From the NCBI GenBank assembly GCA_905221605.1, contig CAJNDS010000347.1, positions 656,001-720,000 on the forward strand: a DNA stretch of 64,000 bases, given 5' to 3'. Shown piece by piece: positions 20,543 through 33,744 of this stretch (the stretch's first letter is position 1; every line of letters begins with the position of its first letter). The stretch comes from Symbiodinium natans (lineage: Eukaryota; Sar; Dinophyceae; Suessiales; Symbiodiniaceae). The notes below the pieces were generated by a model. That model was not told where the DNA came from, searched no databases, and was given only the letters and a program-made list of their open reading frames with translations. The translations under genes and the position numbers were made by a program.

Positions 20543-23500
20543 GTCCACTCAAACTTTATACTTTAAATCCTAAACCTAAACCCTGAACCCCAAACCCTAA
20601 ACCCCCAACCCTAAACCCTAAACCCTAAACCCTAGACCCTGGAGCCTAGACCCTAGACCCTAAACCCTAAACCCTAAACCCGAAACCTTAAACCTTAAAC
20701 CCGAACCCTAAACCCCACGCGTTTGTGAGGTTTGGGAATGGAGCTTTTCTTGCTACCTCTGCCGAAAATCCAGAAGTCTTTAAACACTTGCCTGAACCCC
20801 AAACCCTAAGCCCGAAATCTAAGCCCTAGATCCTCAACCCTAAGACCGAAACTCTTAAGCCCTGAATCCTATGGGCACTTGCTGGGCCAGAGATTCCAAA
20901 GAACGAACTTTCGGACTTATGTTTGTGAGTGTCAGATTCGGGAGTTTGCGAGAATATGGGACCCCTATATTATTCGGATTCCCTAAACGTAAAGACCCCA
21001 AAAAGGTACCCCTAATTTCGGAAACCCCCATTTCAGGGGTGTCAGGTTTGAGAGTTGAGGGGTTAAGCGCCACTGCCTGCGTTGAGTTGCGCGCTGAGGG
21101 GTCGGACATAGGAGTGTGGAATGGTATAGGGTTTAGGGTTTGGGGTTTAGGGTTTAGGGTTTAGGGTCTAGGGGAAGCAGTGGGTCTAGAAGTAAGTACC
21201 TATGCTTTTGCTATCCCCCTGTTGTCCCGATATACGTGTCATGTCAAATGCCCGCAGTTTGCCTTGCAATGATAATAAAGCAGGTACCGACACAAGAGCA
21301 CGTGCAAGGGTAGCAGGGCACTGCTGGCAACCTGAATCCCCCGGCCTCAACCCCTGGCCTCAACCCTGAACCCCCGCCGACCCTAAATCCTAAACCCTAA
21401 ACCCTAGCCCGAACAGGTCCTGGGCTACAATGTCCACCAGTATTCCGAAGAGGTTAGCAGCTCGGCAAATGCGCTCTATGCCCTCATGGGATGCCAGGCC
21501 GGGGTCAGGTTTCAAAGTTTCGGGGATGCAGGGGGTGTATGGTGTGGGGTTTAGGGTTGTAGTTGTCGGGTTGTAGGGTGTTAGGGATTCAGTTTAGGGT
21601 TTTAGGGTGCTAGAGATAAGGGCTTCAGCGTTTGCACGTTTACGTCATCCCGGGTTTTAAGGTTTATAGGGTTTAGGGTCTCGCTCACTAGGCTGGACTC
21701 ACTAGACTGGGTTGCCGCCAAGGAAGTGAATTCAAGTTACCAAAGAAGAAAAGATACATGTGCTGTCCCTTGTTGCGGTAACTTAGTTTAGGTTCCGGGT
21801 TCCCCTAGTCTCAGTTCCTGAACAGCAACCTAGATGGATACAGGCTCAGCCATTCACCCCGCCAAGAAGCCCAAGAATCCTCCCCTAAGCCCTAAATAGG
21901 GTTTTAAGGTTGTTAGTTAGTGTTTGCGGATGAAGGAAGCCAAAAGCATGGCGCCAACAGGTGTAGGGGTTCAGGGTTTAAGCCGACTCTAAATCTCTCA
22001 ACGCTGAACATGTTGGCAGGATTTCATGGCCTTCAACGAGGAGGATCGCGGTTGTGAGCAGCGAGAAATCCGCTACCACATGTTCGTCGATAGCTGGATT
22101 AGCTTGTTTGCGCCCCCTTGCTTGGATTGTGGCGTCGGGTTTAAGGCTTAAGGTGTATTGCTTAGGGCGTGGGGCTTAGGTTGTGCTTGGGGTTTCGCAT
22201 GTAGGTTGAAGCTACACCTGCACTCAGAGTTTAGGGCTTATGGTTTCTGACAAATGCCAACCTTTTCTTCTCCTTTCCTTCTATCCAGCCATTCTTAATT
22301 CAACCCAATTCATGGCCATATGCCATACCCCCCGCACTCTCGATGAAATCCCAAATCAGAACCACTAACCTCATACCCAAAGTACTTCGCTTCTGCAACA
22401 CCTTAAGCTCTGGGAAGTGCACCCTGACGGAAACCGATTTTAAATCAACCTGAGCCCCTCCTTGCTGACATGAAGCGGTACGCCGGTAATGTTCGGTGTG
22501 ACCTGGTTGCTTCATCCTTCAGAATTAGCAAGGTGCACCTGAAATGTAAACAAGAAGTCAGATCCCTAAGCCATAAACCCTAAACCCTAAGCCCTAAGCC
22601 CTAAACCCTAAACCCTAAACCCATGAACTACGTCAAAGCCAATCATGATAAATCTAGGAAAGTGGGAAGCAAAGGAACCAGCCCGCCAAGATAAGCTGGG
22701 GAACGCTTGTAACCATATGTTTGGAGTTTGTGGGGAGATGTCATGGAATCATACAAACATACACAGGTTGGCCGGTGTTTGCAAGAATTCGTTTCTGAGA
22801 TAGTAGAGCTGAAGCTCTAAACCTTGCCCTTGCCCCGCAACTCCTAAGCTGTTTATCAGGTTGCTTGAAGGTTCATGGGTACTTGTTAAATGCGCGTATA
22901 GCCATAGCTACCTTGCTTGCAAGTATGGTCTAGGGTTTCGGGCCCCAGGCATGTGATGGACGACCTCGCAGCGACTTACAAGGCATGCTCTTGGGGATGA
23001 AAAGGGGTTTAGGGTTTAGGGTTTAGGGATATCGTTCCCCTGCGCCTCTCTCAACGTTGGGTTGGGCGAAATTCTGGTCACCTAGTCGGTTCAGGGTTTC
23101 GGGTCTTTATCGCCTAGTCTGTATGGCGCCAATAATCTTCGATCCGCCGCCAATTTATTTGGCCCAAAGAAGGCCCGTTCTGTTGTGGGTACGGTACTTT
23201 GCGCTTGCTGAGAAATTGATGCCCATAGATAGACCCCTGGGAGGATTCAACTAGATCCCCTTAAGGTTTCCTGAGAATGACCCCAGGGGAAGTAGACATC
23301 ATGGGAAGAGGCTGCTCGGGGTTTATGCAGAGACAGGTTCCAGGACAGGGAGGAACCTTAAACCCTGAAGTCGAAACCCTAAACTCTAAACCCACAACCC
23401 TAAACCCTGAACCCTAAACCCTAAACCCTAAACCCTCAACCTTCAACCCGAAACCCGAACCCTAAACCCTAAACCCATCTCTATCGTGTCAAGCATCGAA

Positions 23501-26500
23501 GTTTTCTTTCCCAGCAGCCCTAGATTTCAAGTCTTGAAGGCCTAGGAACCGAATTAGATGAAGTCCTGTTATGCTGATGAAATGCCGATGTCCGCCCTCC
23601 GGCGCCCGAAGCCATCTTGTTCAGGTTTAGGATGGAGGGCCCTAAACTCTAAACCCTAAACCCTAAACCCTAAACCCTAAATCCCTAACCCCAAATCCCA
23701 AACATATCACTTCCCTTCGTGCAGGGCGAAGTTCCGCGCAGCGGCGGCAGCATGGGCTACTCCGGCGTGGATGGAATGCGCTCCGGCGCTGGCCACGTGG
23801 GGTTTGGGTCCTTGTTGCTGCTATTAGTGGGCGAAAAAAAAAATATGTTTCCTTATGACTTCACCGCAAAAGCCCTAAAACCCTAAAACTTAAACCCTAG
23901 ACCCTGGACCCTAAGTCCCTAAGTTCCACAGATTTGGGATCCGGGCTAGGGCAATCCTGGTTGCTTCTTGCCAGTGTATGTGGAACCTGACAGACATGTT
24001 TAAGCTGTAGGGTTTAGGGTTGGGATGTTCACCCATATATCATGCCTATGAAGGACTGTTAGTATAAAGGGGAACATCCCAAGTCAGGGTTTCGAGGGGT
24101 TGCCGAAACTGGCAGGTCAGGAGTTGAACCCGAAACCTCTACATACAGGTTAGCATGTCGAGACAAAATGCTTTAAATACCTAGGGTTTAGGGTTGAGGG
24201 TTTAGGCCTTAGGATGTAGGGGAAAGTTCCTCAATATGGTCGAGCCAAGAGCCACGCAAGACCCCAGGTGCGCACGACAAGTTTTTTTTCCGGAGCAACC
24301 TCTCAGTTCCTAGTTCCTGGAGGTCCAGTGACCCTAAGCCCTTCACCTTAAACGCTTGAACCCCCCTGCGCCCTGAACGCCCAAACTCTGCATTCTCCAA
24401 CCAGTAAGGCTTGCTACCCGAAGATGCGCAATTTACGTTTTTTTCATCCTGGGGTTCGGTGTCTAGGGTGAAGGTGTTCAGGTGTTTGGGGCAGTGAGGG
24501 GTTTGTAAGGTTTTAGAGTTTTTAGTTTTTAAGCTTTAGTGGCTGTGCCAAACGAGGTATGTGCCTGGCACAGCCAAAAGCATCGCCCAGGCGTCTACAG
24601 GCTCGAGAGCCCTGAACCCTGAATCCTAAGCGGCAGGCAGCAGGTGTCCTATGTTCTAAAGCCTGAGCCCTAATCCGGAACTGCGGGAGATTGCGGGACA
24701 CTCAGGGAGCTTTCAACTGCTTGCATCCACAACCGCTGTCGGGTTTTACGAGGGTAGGTGTCGAGTTTAGACCCTAAACCCTCAAATTTCACCACCATGC
24801 TGGGCTCCTTGAATTGATTAGGGGTCCCTTTTCAGGTACATATGCTGCATATTTGGGCGCCCTAAACAGGACGCTCTCTACTTTCTTTCATTGGAATTTC
24901 CAGAAAACGACCAGTATTACCCTTGCAACCCTGAAGCACGCCCTTTAAAAGTCTTCAGCCCCCCAAAGAACCCTGCCGTAAATCCCTGAACCCCCGGCAA
25001 CTCGTAAATTGCAGGCTGGCCTTAGACTTCTAGATTTTAAATCCTCAGCCCTAGCCCTGAACCCGAAACCCTAAACCCTAAACCCGAAACCCTAAACCCG
25101 AAACCCCAAACCGTAAACCCCAAACCCCCAAATGGCAGGCTTGGCCTTAGAGTTCTACAAGTCCTGGAACGCCTCCTGGTACCGGCCCGGGCAGTTCTTC
25201 GCACCTTGGGTTGCGAAGAGCCCTTAAGAGGCCAGTTGGCTTAGGGTTTAGGGTTTAGGGTTTTTAGGTGGTGCATCTTCGACCCTACTTTGTATGGGGG
25301 TGTTGTGTCTCACCGACTCAGGACAACTTCTCTGCCGTTACCACGAGTGCTGCCGACAAGCTAAAGCCCTGTAACCAGACAAAGTTCGTGGAGAACTCCA
25401 CAGTCTACAGTTGCCTCGCGGAGACAGGGCGTGGGTTTTTGTGACAGATTCAGGGTTCGTGGTGCTATTTTCGGTTGCCCGACCTCTGTCGCCAGACGAA
25501 AGAAGCCCTACACACCACCTTAATCCCTAAGCCCTAAACCCTAAACTCCAAACCCTAAACCTTAAACCCTGATCCCTAAGCCCTAAACCCTAAACCCCAA
25601 ACCCTCAACCCTAAACCCTAAGCCCTATATAAACCCTAAACCCTAAACCCCAAACACCAAACCCTAAACCCTAAACCCTCAACAGTAAACCCTTCGGCCT
25701 CTATCCGGTCGCACCAACTTCGGTCTCCTTCTAAGGGCAGTTCGCACATGAGCCGTGCAAAGGCTGCCTCTCTCAACATGCTAGGGTTTCGGGTTTCGGG
25801 TTTCGGGTTTAGGGTTTAGGGTTTAGAGTGGAGGGTTTCGGGTTTAGGGTTCAGGGTTCAGGGTTTAGGCGAACCCCAAGCCCAGTCTACTACATGCTGA
25901 CGGGCGATGTGGATGGGGTGGCGACGCGCTCAGAGATGGAGTTGTCCAGCTTCCACTCTGCCCCGCTACAGCGCTAAACAACCCCTAGGCAAAGGTGGGC
26001 TCTCCGGAAGTTTGGAGAAGCTTAGGGTTTTGGGATGTTGGGTTTAAGGTTTAGGGTTTAGGGTTTAGGGTTTAGGGAAACTCAGGGAAGCGTAGGGAAG
26101 CTTGAGATTGGGGAAGTTTAGGTTTGGGCTTCAGGGCCTGGGTCTCGGTTTGCGGGTTCTCGTTGAGGCCTTGGGTTAGGGGTTAGGGTTTAGGGCTTAG
26201 GGTTTAGGGTTCAGAGTTTATCTGAATCTGTGGTCCCTCTTTTGTTATCCAGCATACTAACCTGCAAGGTATACTGTATTCGCGGCCCCATGATTTGAAT
26301 CCGCAACCTTACGACAAAGGACCCCTAATATCCTGCAAGCTTCAATCCAGTGACCCACGGCGTTAGAACCTTAAACCCTTGGACCTAAACCTTCGACCCT
26401 GGAACAGGACACAAAACCTAAACTCCAAGAACCCCAGAAGAGGACATAAAACCGAAGCCCTAGAAAACCTCAACCCGAAACCCCGAAACAGCAAACAGTT

Positions 26501-29500
26501 CGACCCGACGGGGGCACAACACGAGGTTGCTTGGATCCGTTTCTTGGGGTGTGAGGTCGTCGACGGCTCCCGATACACCGCTCGCTGCTATGATGACTAT
26601 TGGTGGCTGGCGCCCGCTTGCCGGACCTGCTGGGGGTTTTGGGTTTGGGGTTTCCGGTTTACTTGGAGGCTCATGGGCACTTGTAAGCAGGGGTACAGGT
26701 AGGGAAACAACGGTTACAACCTCATTTAGGCTACATACAGCCCTTAGAAGTACTCGTGGACCTGCAAGTAGAGTTTGGGAGAGGGGTCGGGATTGTTTGT
26801 TCGCTGGTTCTGCTGAGTGCACTTGCTGGAAACCGGATGGCCAGGAAGGGACCGCTTCAGCTACAATCCAAACCCCAAACCCCCAAACCCCCAAACCCCC
26901 AAACCCCCAAACCCCCAAACCCCCAAACCCCCAAACCCCCAAACCCCCAAACCCCCAAACCCCAAACCCCCAAACCCCCAACCCCCAAACCCCCAACCCC
27001 AAACCCCCCCCCCAAACCCCCAACCCCCAAACCCCCAAACCCCCAAACCCCAAAAAACCCCCAAACCCCCAACCCCCAAAACCCCCAAACCCCCAAAAAC
27101 CCCCAAACCCCCAAACCCCCAAACCCCCAAACCCCAAACCCCAAACCTCAAACCCCAAACCCCAAAGCCTAAACACTAAACCCAAGCCTTAGCTAAGCCC
27201 CAAAACCCTGAACCCTAAATCCCCACGCCCTAACCGCAAGCCCGGAGCTATGAACCCAAAGCCCCCAGCATCTCACACAACGCTTTGCAAACACATACCT
27301 GGCTTCCTGAGCTCGCGATCTATGATATCGGAAGTTTTGGAAACTAGGGACACGGGGCATGCGATTTCCTTGTTTGGGAGGTGTATTGCTCCTGAGACGC
27401 ACTAGTGAAAATGCCGCTGCCTACTGGGTGGAATCCACTAGTAAAAATTCCAAGCGGAAATCCCACTGCCCACTGGTGGAACCCAGCTACTGGAATTCCC
27501 ACTACCCACTACCCTCTGGTAGAATCCAACTGCGAATCCCACTACCCACTAGCCCAAATCCTGGTGGCACCGCGACGCCGGAGGACTGTAAAACACTGGT
27601 GAAGAAACCCAAACCATAAACCCCAAACCCTAAACCCTAAACCCTAAAGCCTAAACCCCTTAAGACTGCCCGTATGGAGGAGTGCACCTCATGAGTGTGT
27701 GCCCATTGTGACGGGACCCGGCAGTTGGTCTTTGGAGGCCCACTCGAAGCCCTGCGTGCCCGAAGGGTTAAGGGTTTTGGGTTTAGGGTTTAGGGCGTAC
27801 AGGGTTGGGGTTTAGGGTGTGAGAGGAGTTTGGGGCGTAGGGTTTGGGGTTTAGGGGTTGAAGGTGTGTGGATTTGGTTTTATGTTTTTTCATTTTTGTC
27901 AGGGGGTTTGGAGTTTTGATCTGTGAGTTTGGGGGTCAGAGTTGGGGCCTTATACTCAAGGTCCTATTCTAGTAGCCCTTTATAATCCCTATTAAGGACT
28001 TAGTTTCAGGGGGAACATGCCGAATGATGAGTTTTATTTGGGTTTGCGGTTCAGGGCTTATGTTGTTCGTCCGCACAGGGTTGTTGGGTTCAGACCATGA
28101 CCCGCACTAAACCCCAGACCCCAAACCTGAAGATTTGCCTGAGGCTTGTGGGGCCCTAACCCCTAAACCCCAAAACCCTAAACCCTAGACCCGAAATCCT
28201 AAACCCTAAACCCTAAACCCCAAACCCTAAACCCTAAACCCTAAACCCAAAAAGGGTTTCGGGGTTTCCGGTTTAGGGTATAGGTCCAGCCTTGGAGGCC
28301 CCACAGGTTGGGTTTGGGGTTTGGGGTTTTCAGGGCTTCGATGCTTCAGCCCTAAACCCTAAACCCTAAACCCTAAACCCTAAACCCTAAACCCTAAACC
28401 CTCAACCCTCAACCCTCAACCCTAAAAGCCTTGAAAGCCAGGCAACCATGCAGAAGGCCGCAGCCTTCCACATGCCTTTGGCGCAGGCCTTTGGCTCTCC
28501 GTTGAACTCCCGAGCCTTGAGCTTTCAGCTTTCGTTTAAGGGTTTTGGGGTTTAGGGGTTTGGGGTTTCGGGTTTAGGGTCTGGGGTTTGGGGTTGAGGT
28601 TTTAAGGTCAGGGACGCGCTGAAACCCTGAACCCTAAACCGAAACCCAAAAAACTCTCAAGCCCTCTGCCTGAGACATCTCCAACACCTTTCCGCGTAAA
28701 GCCCCAAACCCTTACCCAAGCCTGCTCTACGCAGGCGGTGGCTGTTTCGGAGGACCGGGTGCTTCAGGATTTGGTGAAGGGGGTAGGTTAAGGATCAAGG
28801 AGAATTGATCCAAGGAGTTACAGTGTTGACGAACATGGATAGAAAGCTGTAAACCTGAGGATTCTGGCCTTCCGCTGTTTTTGACAGGTCCTCTAGAAAC
28901 AGTGGGATTTACAGCAGTTCAGGGTTTAGGGTTTAGGATTTAGAGCGGCGGGTTCGGGCCCCACTGTAAACCCCAAAGGAGCCGTTTAAGGGCCGCCCCG
29001 AAAAGCTCCATGGAACATGCCACCCAGGCCGCGCACGTTGTCGGGTTTAAGGGTTTTTTTTGGGTTTCCCTGGGCCCTAAACCAACCTGCTGAAGTAGTC
29101 GGGAACGTTTGGGAGAACCATCGGGGACCTGAGCCCCTTCGCAGGTTCAGGGCTTAGGGGGTTAGAAAGCTGGGTTTAGGGTTTAGGGTTTACGGTTCAG
29201 GGTTTAGGGTTTAGGGTTTAGAAAACTCCAAACCTAGAAAGCCCTGTACATCATGAATCACGCTGGAGCCCGGATCTTGAGATCTCCTACCGCAAACATT
29301 TCAAAACACCGCCCTTTGCAAGACCTGTAAGGATGTTAAACCCCAGAAGCAGCAGAAGCTCAGTAAGCCCTAAGGCCCTAAAACCGTGCAAGCCATATAC
29401 CTATAGGCCTCCAATCGTATCTACAAGCCCGAACCCCTCTTGACCAGAGTCCCTGGAGGGTTTCGGGCTCTAGGGCTTTAGGGTTTGGGGTCTCAGGTGT

Positions 29501-32500
29501 AGCAGCAAGGGCTTGGGAGTTCAGAGTTTAGTGTTGAGGGCTCAGGGCTTAGATGCGAGGACGCTTGGGCGACCATCCCAAAGCAATTCACCACCTTGCC
29601 CCCTGGATGCGGGGTTATAGCATTACATACTCACCCAACTACTCTACAACGCCCCAACCCGAGACAAGCAGAAGCCTTGCTGTGGCCAGGGGAAGTTCGG
29701 GATTGGGGAGTTGGGGGGAGTTTGGACTCCAGAGAACTTGAGGCTAGGGACCAGGATCAAATGTTCCCAGCAAGCCCCACCTTTTTTTGGATTTCAAAAG
29801 GGGTTTAGTGTTTAGGGGCCGTACCCTTCTCCCTGAAAGGGGTTAAGTTCGCCTGAAAATCCCAAAAACAAGAAGGGGCTCCCTTGTGCTGTGACTTGTG
29901 TTACAGGGTTTCGGGATTGCGGTTTAGGCCGCAGCCTAACCCCGAGGGTTTCAGGTTCAGGGTTGCTGGGGTTGTTGGGGTTGTTGGGGTTCTATTCCTG
30001 GTCGGACGTTGCTTTGACGGACCTATTGGCGTCCCGAATCCTATACAGAAGGATCTGCAATTTCAATCTCCAACTACACGCCCGGAGCCGGCAATCGGTC
30101 AGCGTCAAAGCACACGCAGGCAGGAAGAACACACCGGGCCGTAGGAAGACTGAAGCACCCATAGCCCTAACACCCTGACACCCTAAAAGCGCCAACCCCC
30201 ACAACCCTCAAGCCCTACGCCTTAAAACCTTAAACCCTAGAACCCTAAAGCCCCAAACCCCAAAGCTCGAAAGCCCGCAACCCTAAGAACCCAAAACCCC
30301 AAAACCCTAAAGCCCTACAGCCCTAAAAACCCTAACACCCTAAACCCTCAACCCCTCAAAAACCGCCACTGGAACCCGAAAGCTCGAAAGGTTCTACTGG
30401 TGGGAGCCGGATGAAACCTTTCTGTCCCTCGACCCCTCGCTCGTGGTGTTTCCCAAGTTCAGTCGACAGGTGCGGACTTTCAGTCTGGTGGTTTAGGGCT
30501 TGGGGGTTTAGGGTGTAGGTCTCGGGTTGAGGTTTTGGGTATGTACTGTAGGGTTAAGAGTAGGGTTTAGGCTCAGGGTTTAGGGTTTGGGGGTTTGGAG
30601 TGGGGGGGGGTTTAGGGTTGGGCTTGGGGGTTATGATTCGGGGTGTAGGTTTGGGGTTTGGGGTGGGTAGGCTCAGGGTCAAGAGGGCCTCGTCCAGGAA
30701 TCTTTGCAAAGAGTTTACAGGGCCAGAAAAATCCAGGGTGCAAGCTTTCGGGAGCCTTCAACCCAAGACCATGACCCTATATGGGGGTTGTTCTCAAGGT
30801 GCTTGAAGACGTTGAATTTCAGGAGTGGGTCGTGGCTGACACCTTACTTGCTACCAAGACAAGCACCGCATAAACCCTAACCTTAGAAGCTTCAGGAGCA
30901 TAAGGAGGGACCCCTAGCAGGGACCCTTAATCTTACTCCGCTATATAACACCTCTGTGTAATGCCCAAGTAGCCCCTGAATAACTCCTGAGGTCCTGTAT
31001 AGGGTCCCTCCTTTAGTCCCTTGAGAAGCCTTGCATGTCGAGACCTCCCCAAACCTTGACAGACGCCGAAGCAACAAGGCATGTGAAGAACTTACATATC
31101 CAGGGAAGTCGATGCAGATGTAGATGGACATATGGGAGTTTACGAAAAAAGGGGAACCCCAACATAGACCCCCAAGTAGTAGGATTCCCCTTCTAGACCC
31201 CAATAAGGACCCCTAAATTCGGAAACCACCATATGCATATACAAGAGTTGCCCATGTTGCGACGGAACCTAGATGTGGGCATTTGGTTTGTGCAACGCCG
31301 GTTGTTGGGGGATCCAGGAGAGCGACGTGCCAAAGTGGATGACTTGGGTTTTTGGGTTCCGGTCAGGGGCGGTAGCCTCAAATCCGAAACCCCCCATCCC
31401 TAAACCCTAAACCCGAAACCCGAAACCCTAAACCCTAAACCCTAAAGCCTAAAGCCTAAAGCCTAAAGCCTAAAGCCTAAAGCCTAAAGCCTAAAGCCTA
31501 AAGCCTAAAGCCTAAAGCCTAAAGCCTAAACCCTAATCCCTAAAACCCTAAACCCTAAGCCCTAAACCCTAAACCCTGAACCCCGAACGTTGAACTCTGA
31601 ACCCTAAACCCTAAACTGCACATGCTTAGTCTTTAAACGCTGAATCCTGAAACCCTTGACCGCGATGCAAACCCTGCAGTCTGCAACACATTTGCGCAGG
31701 CACGCCTCCGCTTCGACTACACCACCAGTGACTTGGGGCACTCCTTGTAGGACCTTTTTTTACATCGCTGTTTAGGGTTCAAAGGTCGGGTTTGGAGTTT
31801 TGACTTTTGGGTGGATGTCACATGGTGTGTAGCGAATGGGCTGCGGCGACATCCTGAGCATGTGCCCATGGCTTCTGATCGCTGCTGCGTAGTCAAGCCA
31901 AACGAAGAGACCCTTTCGGTGCAGTAGCAGGCAGTTGAGTGAGATGCATTCGCGAGTCTGTGTCTTCTTACCATCGGGTTGCTTTCATCCTTACTACACT
32001 CGAAACCCTACACTCTGAATCCTCAGTCCTGAAGCCTCATGAAGCCAATTCCCAAAACTCCCAAAGCTTGAGCCCTAACCCGAAAAAAACTTGCAGCAAA
32101 AGGCATGTGACACATAGACGTCTCAACAGCCGAGGCAGCGAGGAGATCGATGTGGTAAAGTGGCTCGACACACTGAAGTCGTTTTATGGTTTCGGGGTGC
32201 GGGGTTTGGGGTTGAGGGTTTAGGGTTCAGGGCCTAGGGTTTAGGGTTTAGAGGGTTCAGGGTGCAGGGTTTAGGGTTCGGTGCCTTTTTTGGGGGCATT
32301 TTGGTTCCATCTCTCAGGACCCTTTTAGCCCTGCACCCTAAACCCAAAATCCTAAACCCTAAGCCCCCAAAGCTTGAACTCTAAAGGGCCCCTGAAGATC
32401 CTACTTGCAAGTAGTGCTGTACCTAGGTCAATGATGGGTATAACCTTCTCTAGGGTACTATCCCTAAACCCTAAACCCTAAACCCTAAGCCCTAACCCCT

Positions 32501-33663
32501 AAACCCTAAACCCTAAACCCTAAACCCGACTTCTAAGTACCCATGAACCTCCAAGTACTCAGACGGCAGGCTGGTGAGCCATGACTTGGGGCTCCTGGCC
32601 CCCTACGTCGCCGAGTTCCTGCAGAAGAGCCGGTGGGCTCGGACGGCAGTTCAAAGCTTTCCGAACGGGTTTAGGGTTTAGGGTTTTTTGAGTTTGTGGT
32701 TTCGGGTTTAGGGTTGAGGGTTGAGAGTTTTTGAGTCTATCATTACGTTGCACGAACGCCCCGGCTTGAACTCCTGCACCACAAGCCCCAAAGCCCTGAA
32801 ACCCTGAACCCTTAACCATGAACCCCAAACCATGAACCCTAAACCCCGAAACCCTAAACCCCAATCTCTGAACCCTAAACCCTATAAACACCAAACCCTA
32901 TAAACCCGAAACCCTGACCTCGGAGATCAACCCCTGAAGCCTTATCTGACGCCTGAAGCCCTACTTGCAGGTTCATGATGCCTAGTAACCAGGTATAACT
33001 GTACTTATGACCCCAATAATAACCCTATCAGAAAGCTAAGAAGTGGGTTGTAACTACACTCATAATTGGGTATTAAGTACCCTGAACCTCCAAGCCTGAA
33101 ACCTCCCAAGCCCCTCAAGTCTTCAAGCCTCCCCAAACCCTACCTACACCTCAACACCCCCCCCCCCCCCCCCTAAGCCCGATACCTGAGACCTTCAGGC
33201 CCTGAACCCTAAACCCCTCATCCATGAACTTTCGCGTTGAATCCCTCCTCAGCCCCTACTTACCATGATATTCTCCTAGTTTGAGGGATTATATCGTATT
33301 TAGGGTTTAGCTTCTTGAAGCCTTAGGGTGTGGCGGTTGTTGGGTCTAGGGCTTACGTTGTAGAATGGTCTCAGGGTGGAGATCAGCGACGTCCGTGCGC
33401 TTGTCTCCGCGTTTGGTCCCAACGTGACGAGCTACGACGTGGCCTGCAGCCACCTGGCAAGACCAGTTGCGGAAACGCGCCCTAAAAAGGTTTATATGGG
33501 CTTTGATCCCGATGTTACCAATGTTAGGGGGGGGAGTTCATGTGCAGTCGTCTCCTTGCATGCCCTACAAGTCTTAAACCCCATTTTTGTGCTTCAAGCA
33601 GTTTTTGAGTTTTTGCTTTGTGGTTTGTGGGGAGGTGAGCGCGTTTCATGCGGGTTTGAGATT

Positions 33664-33744
<81 letters not shown>

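Noticed and set aside
26460-27192. ORFs of 241 and 221 aa over the CAAACCCC array
   Set aside because: Low-complexity Gly/Phe/Trp or Pro/Lys/Thr translations of an 8-base repeat; only 26499-26635 is credible coding.
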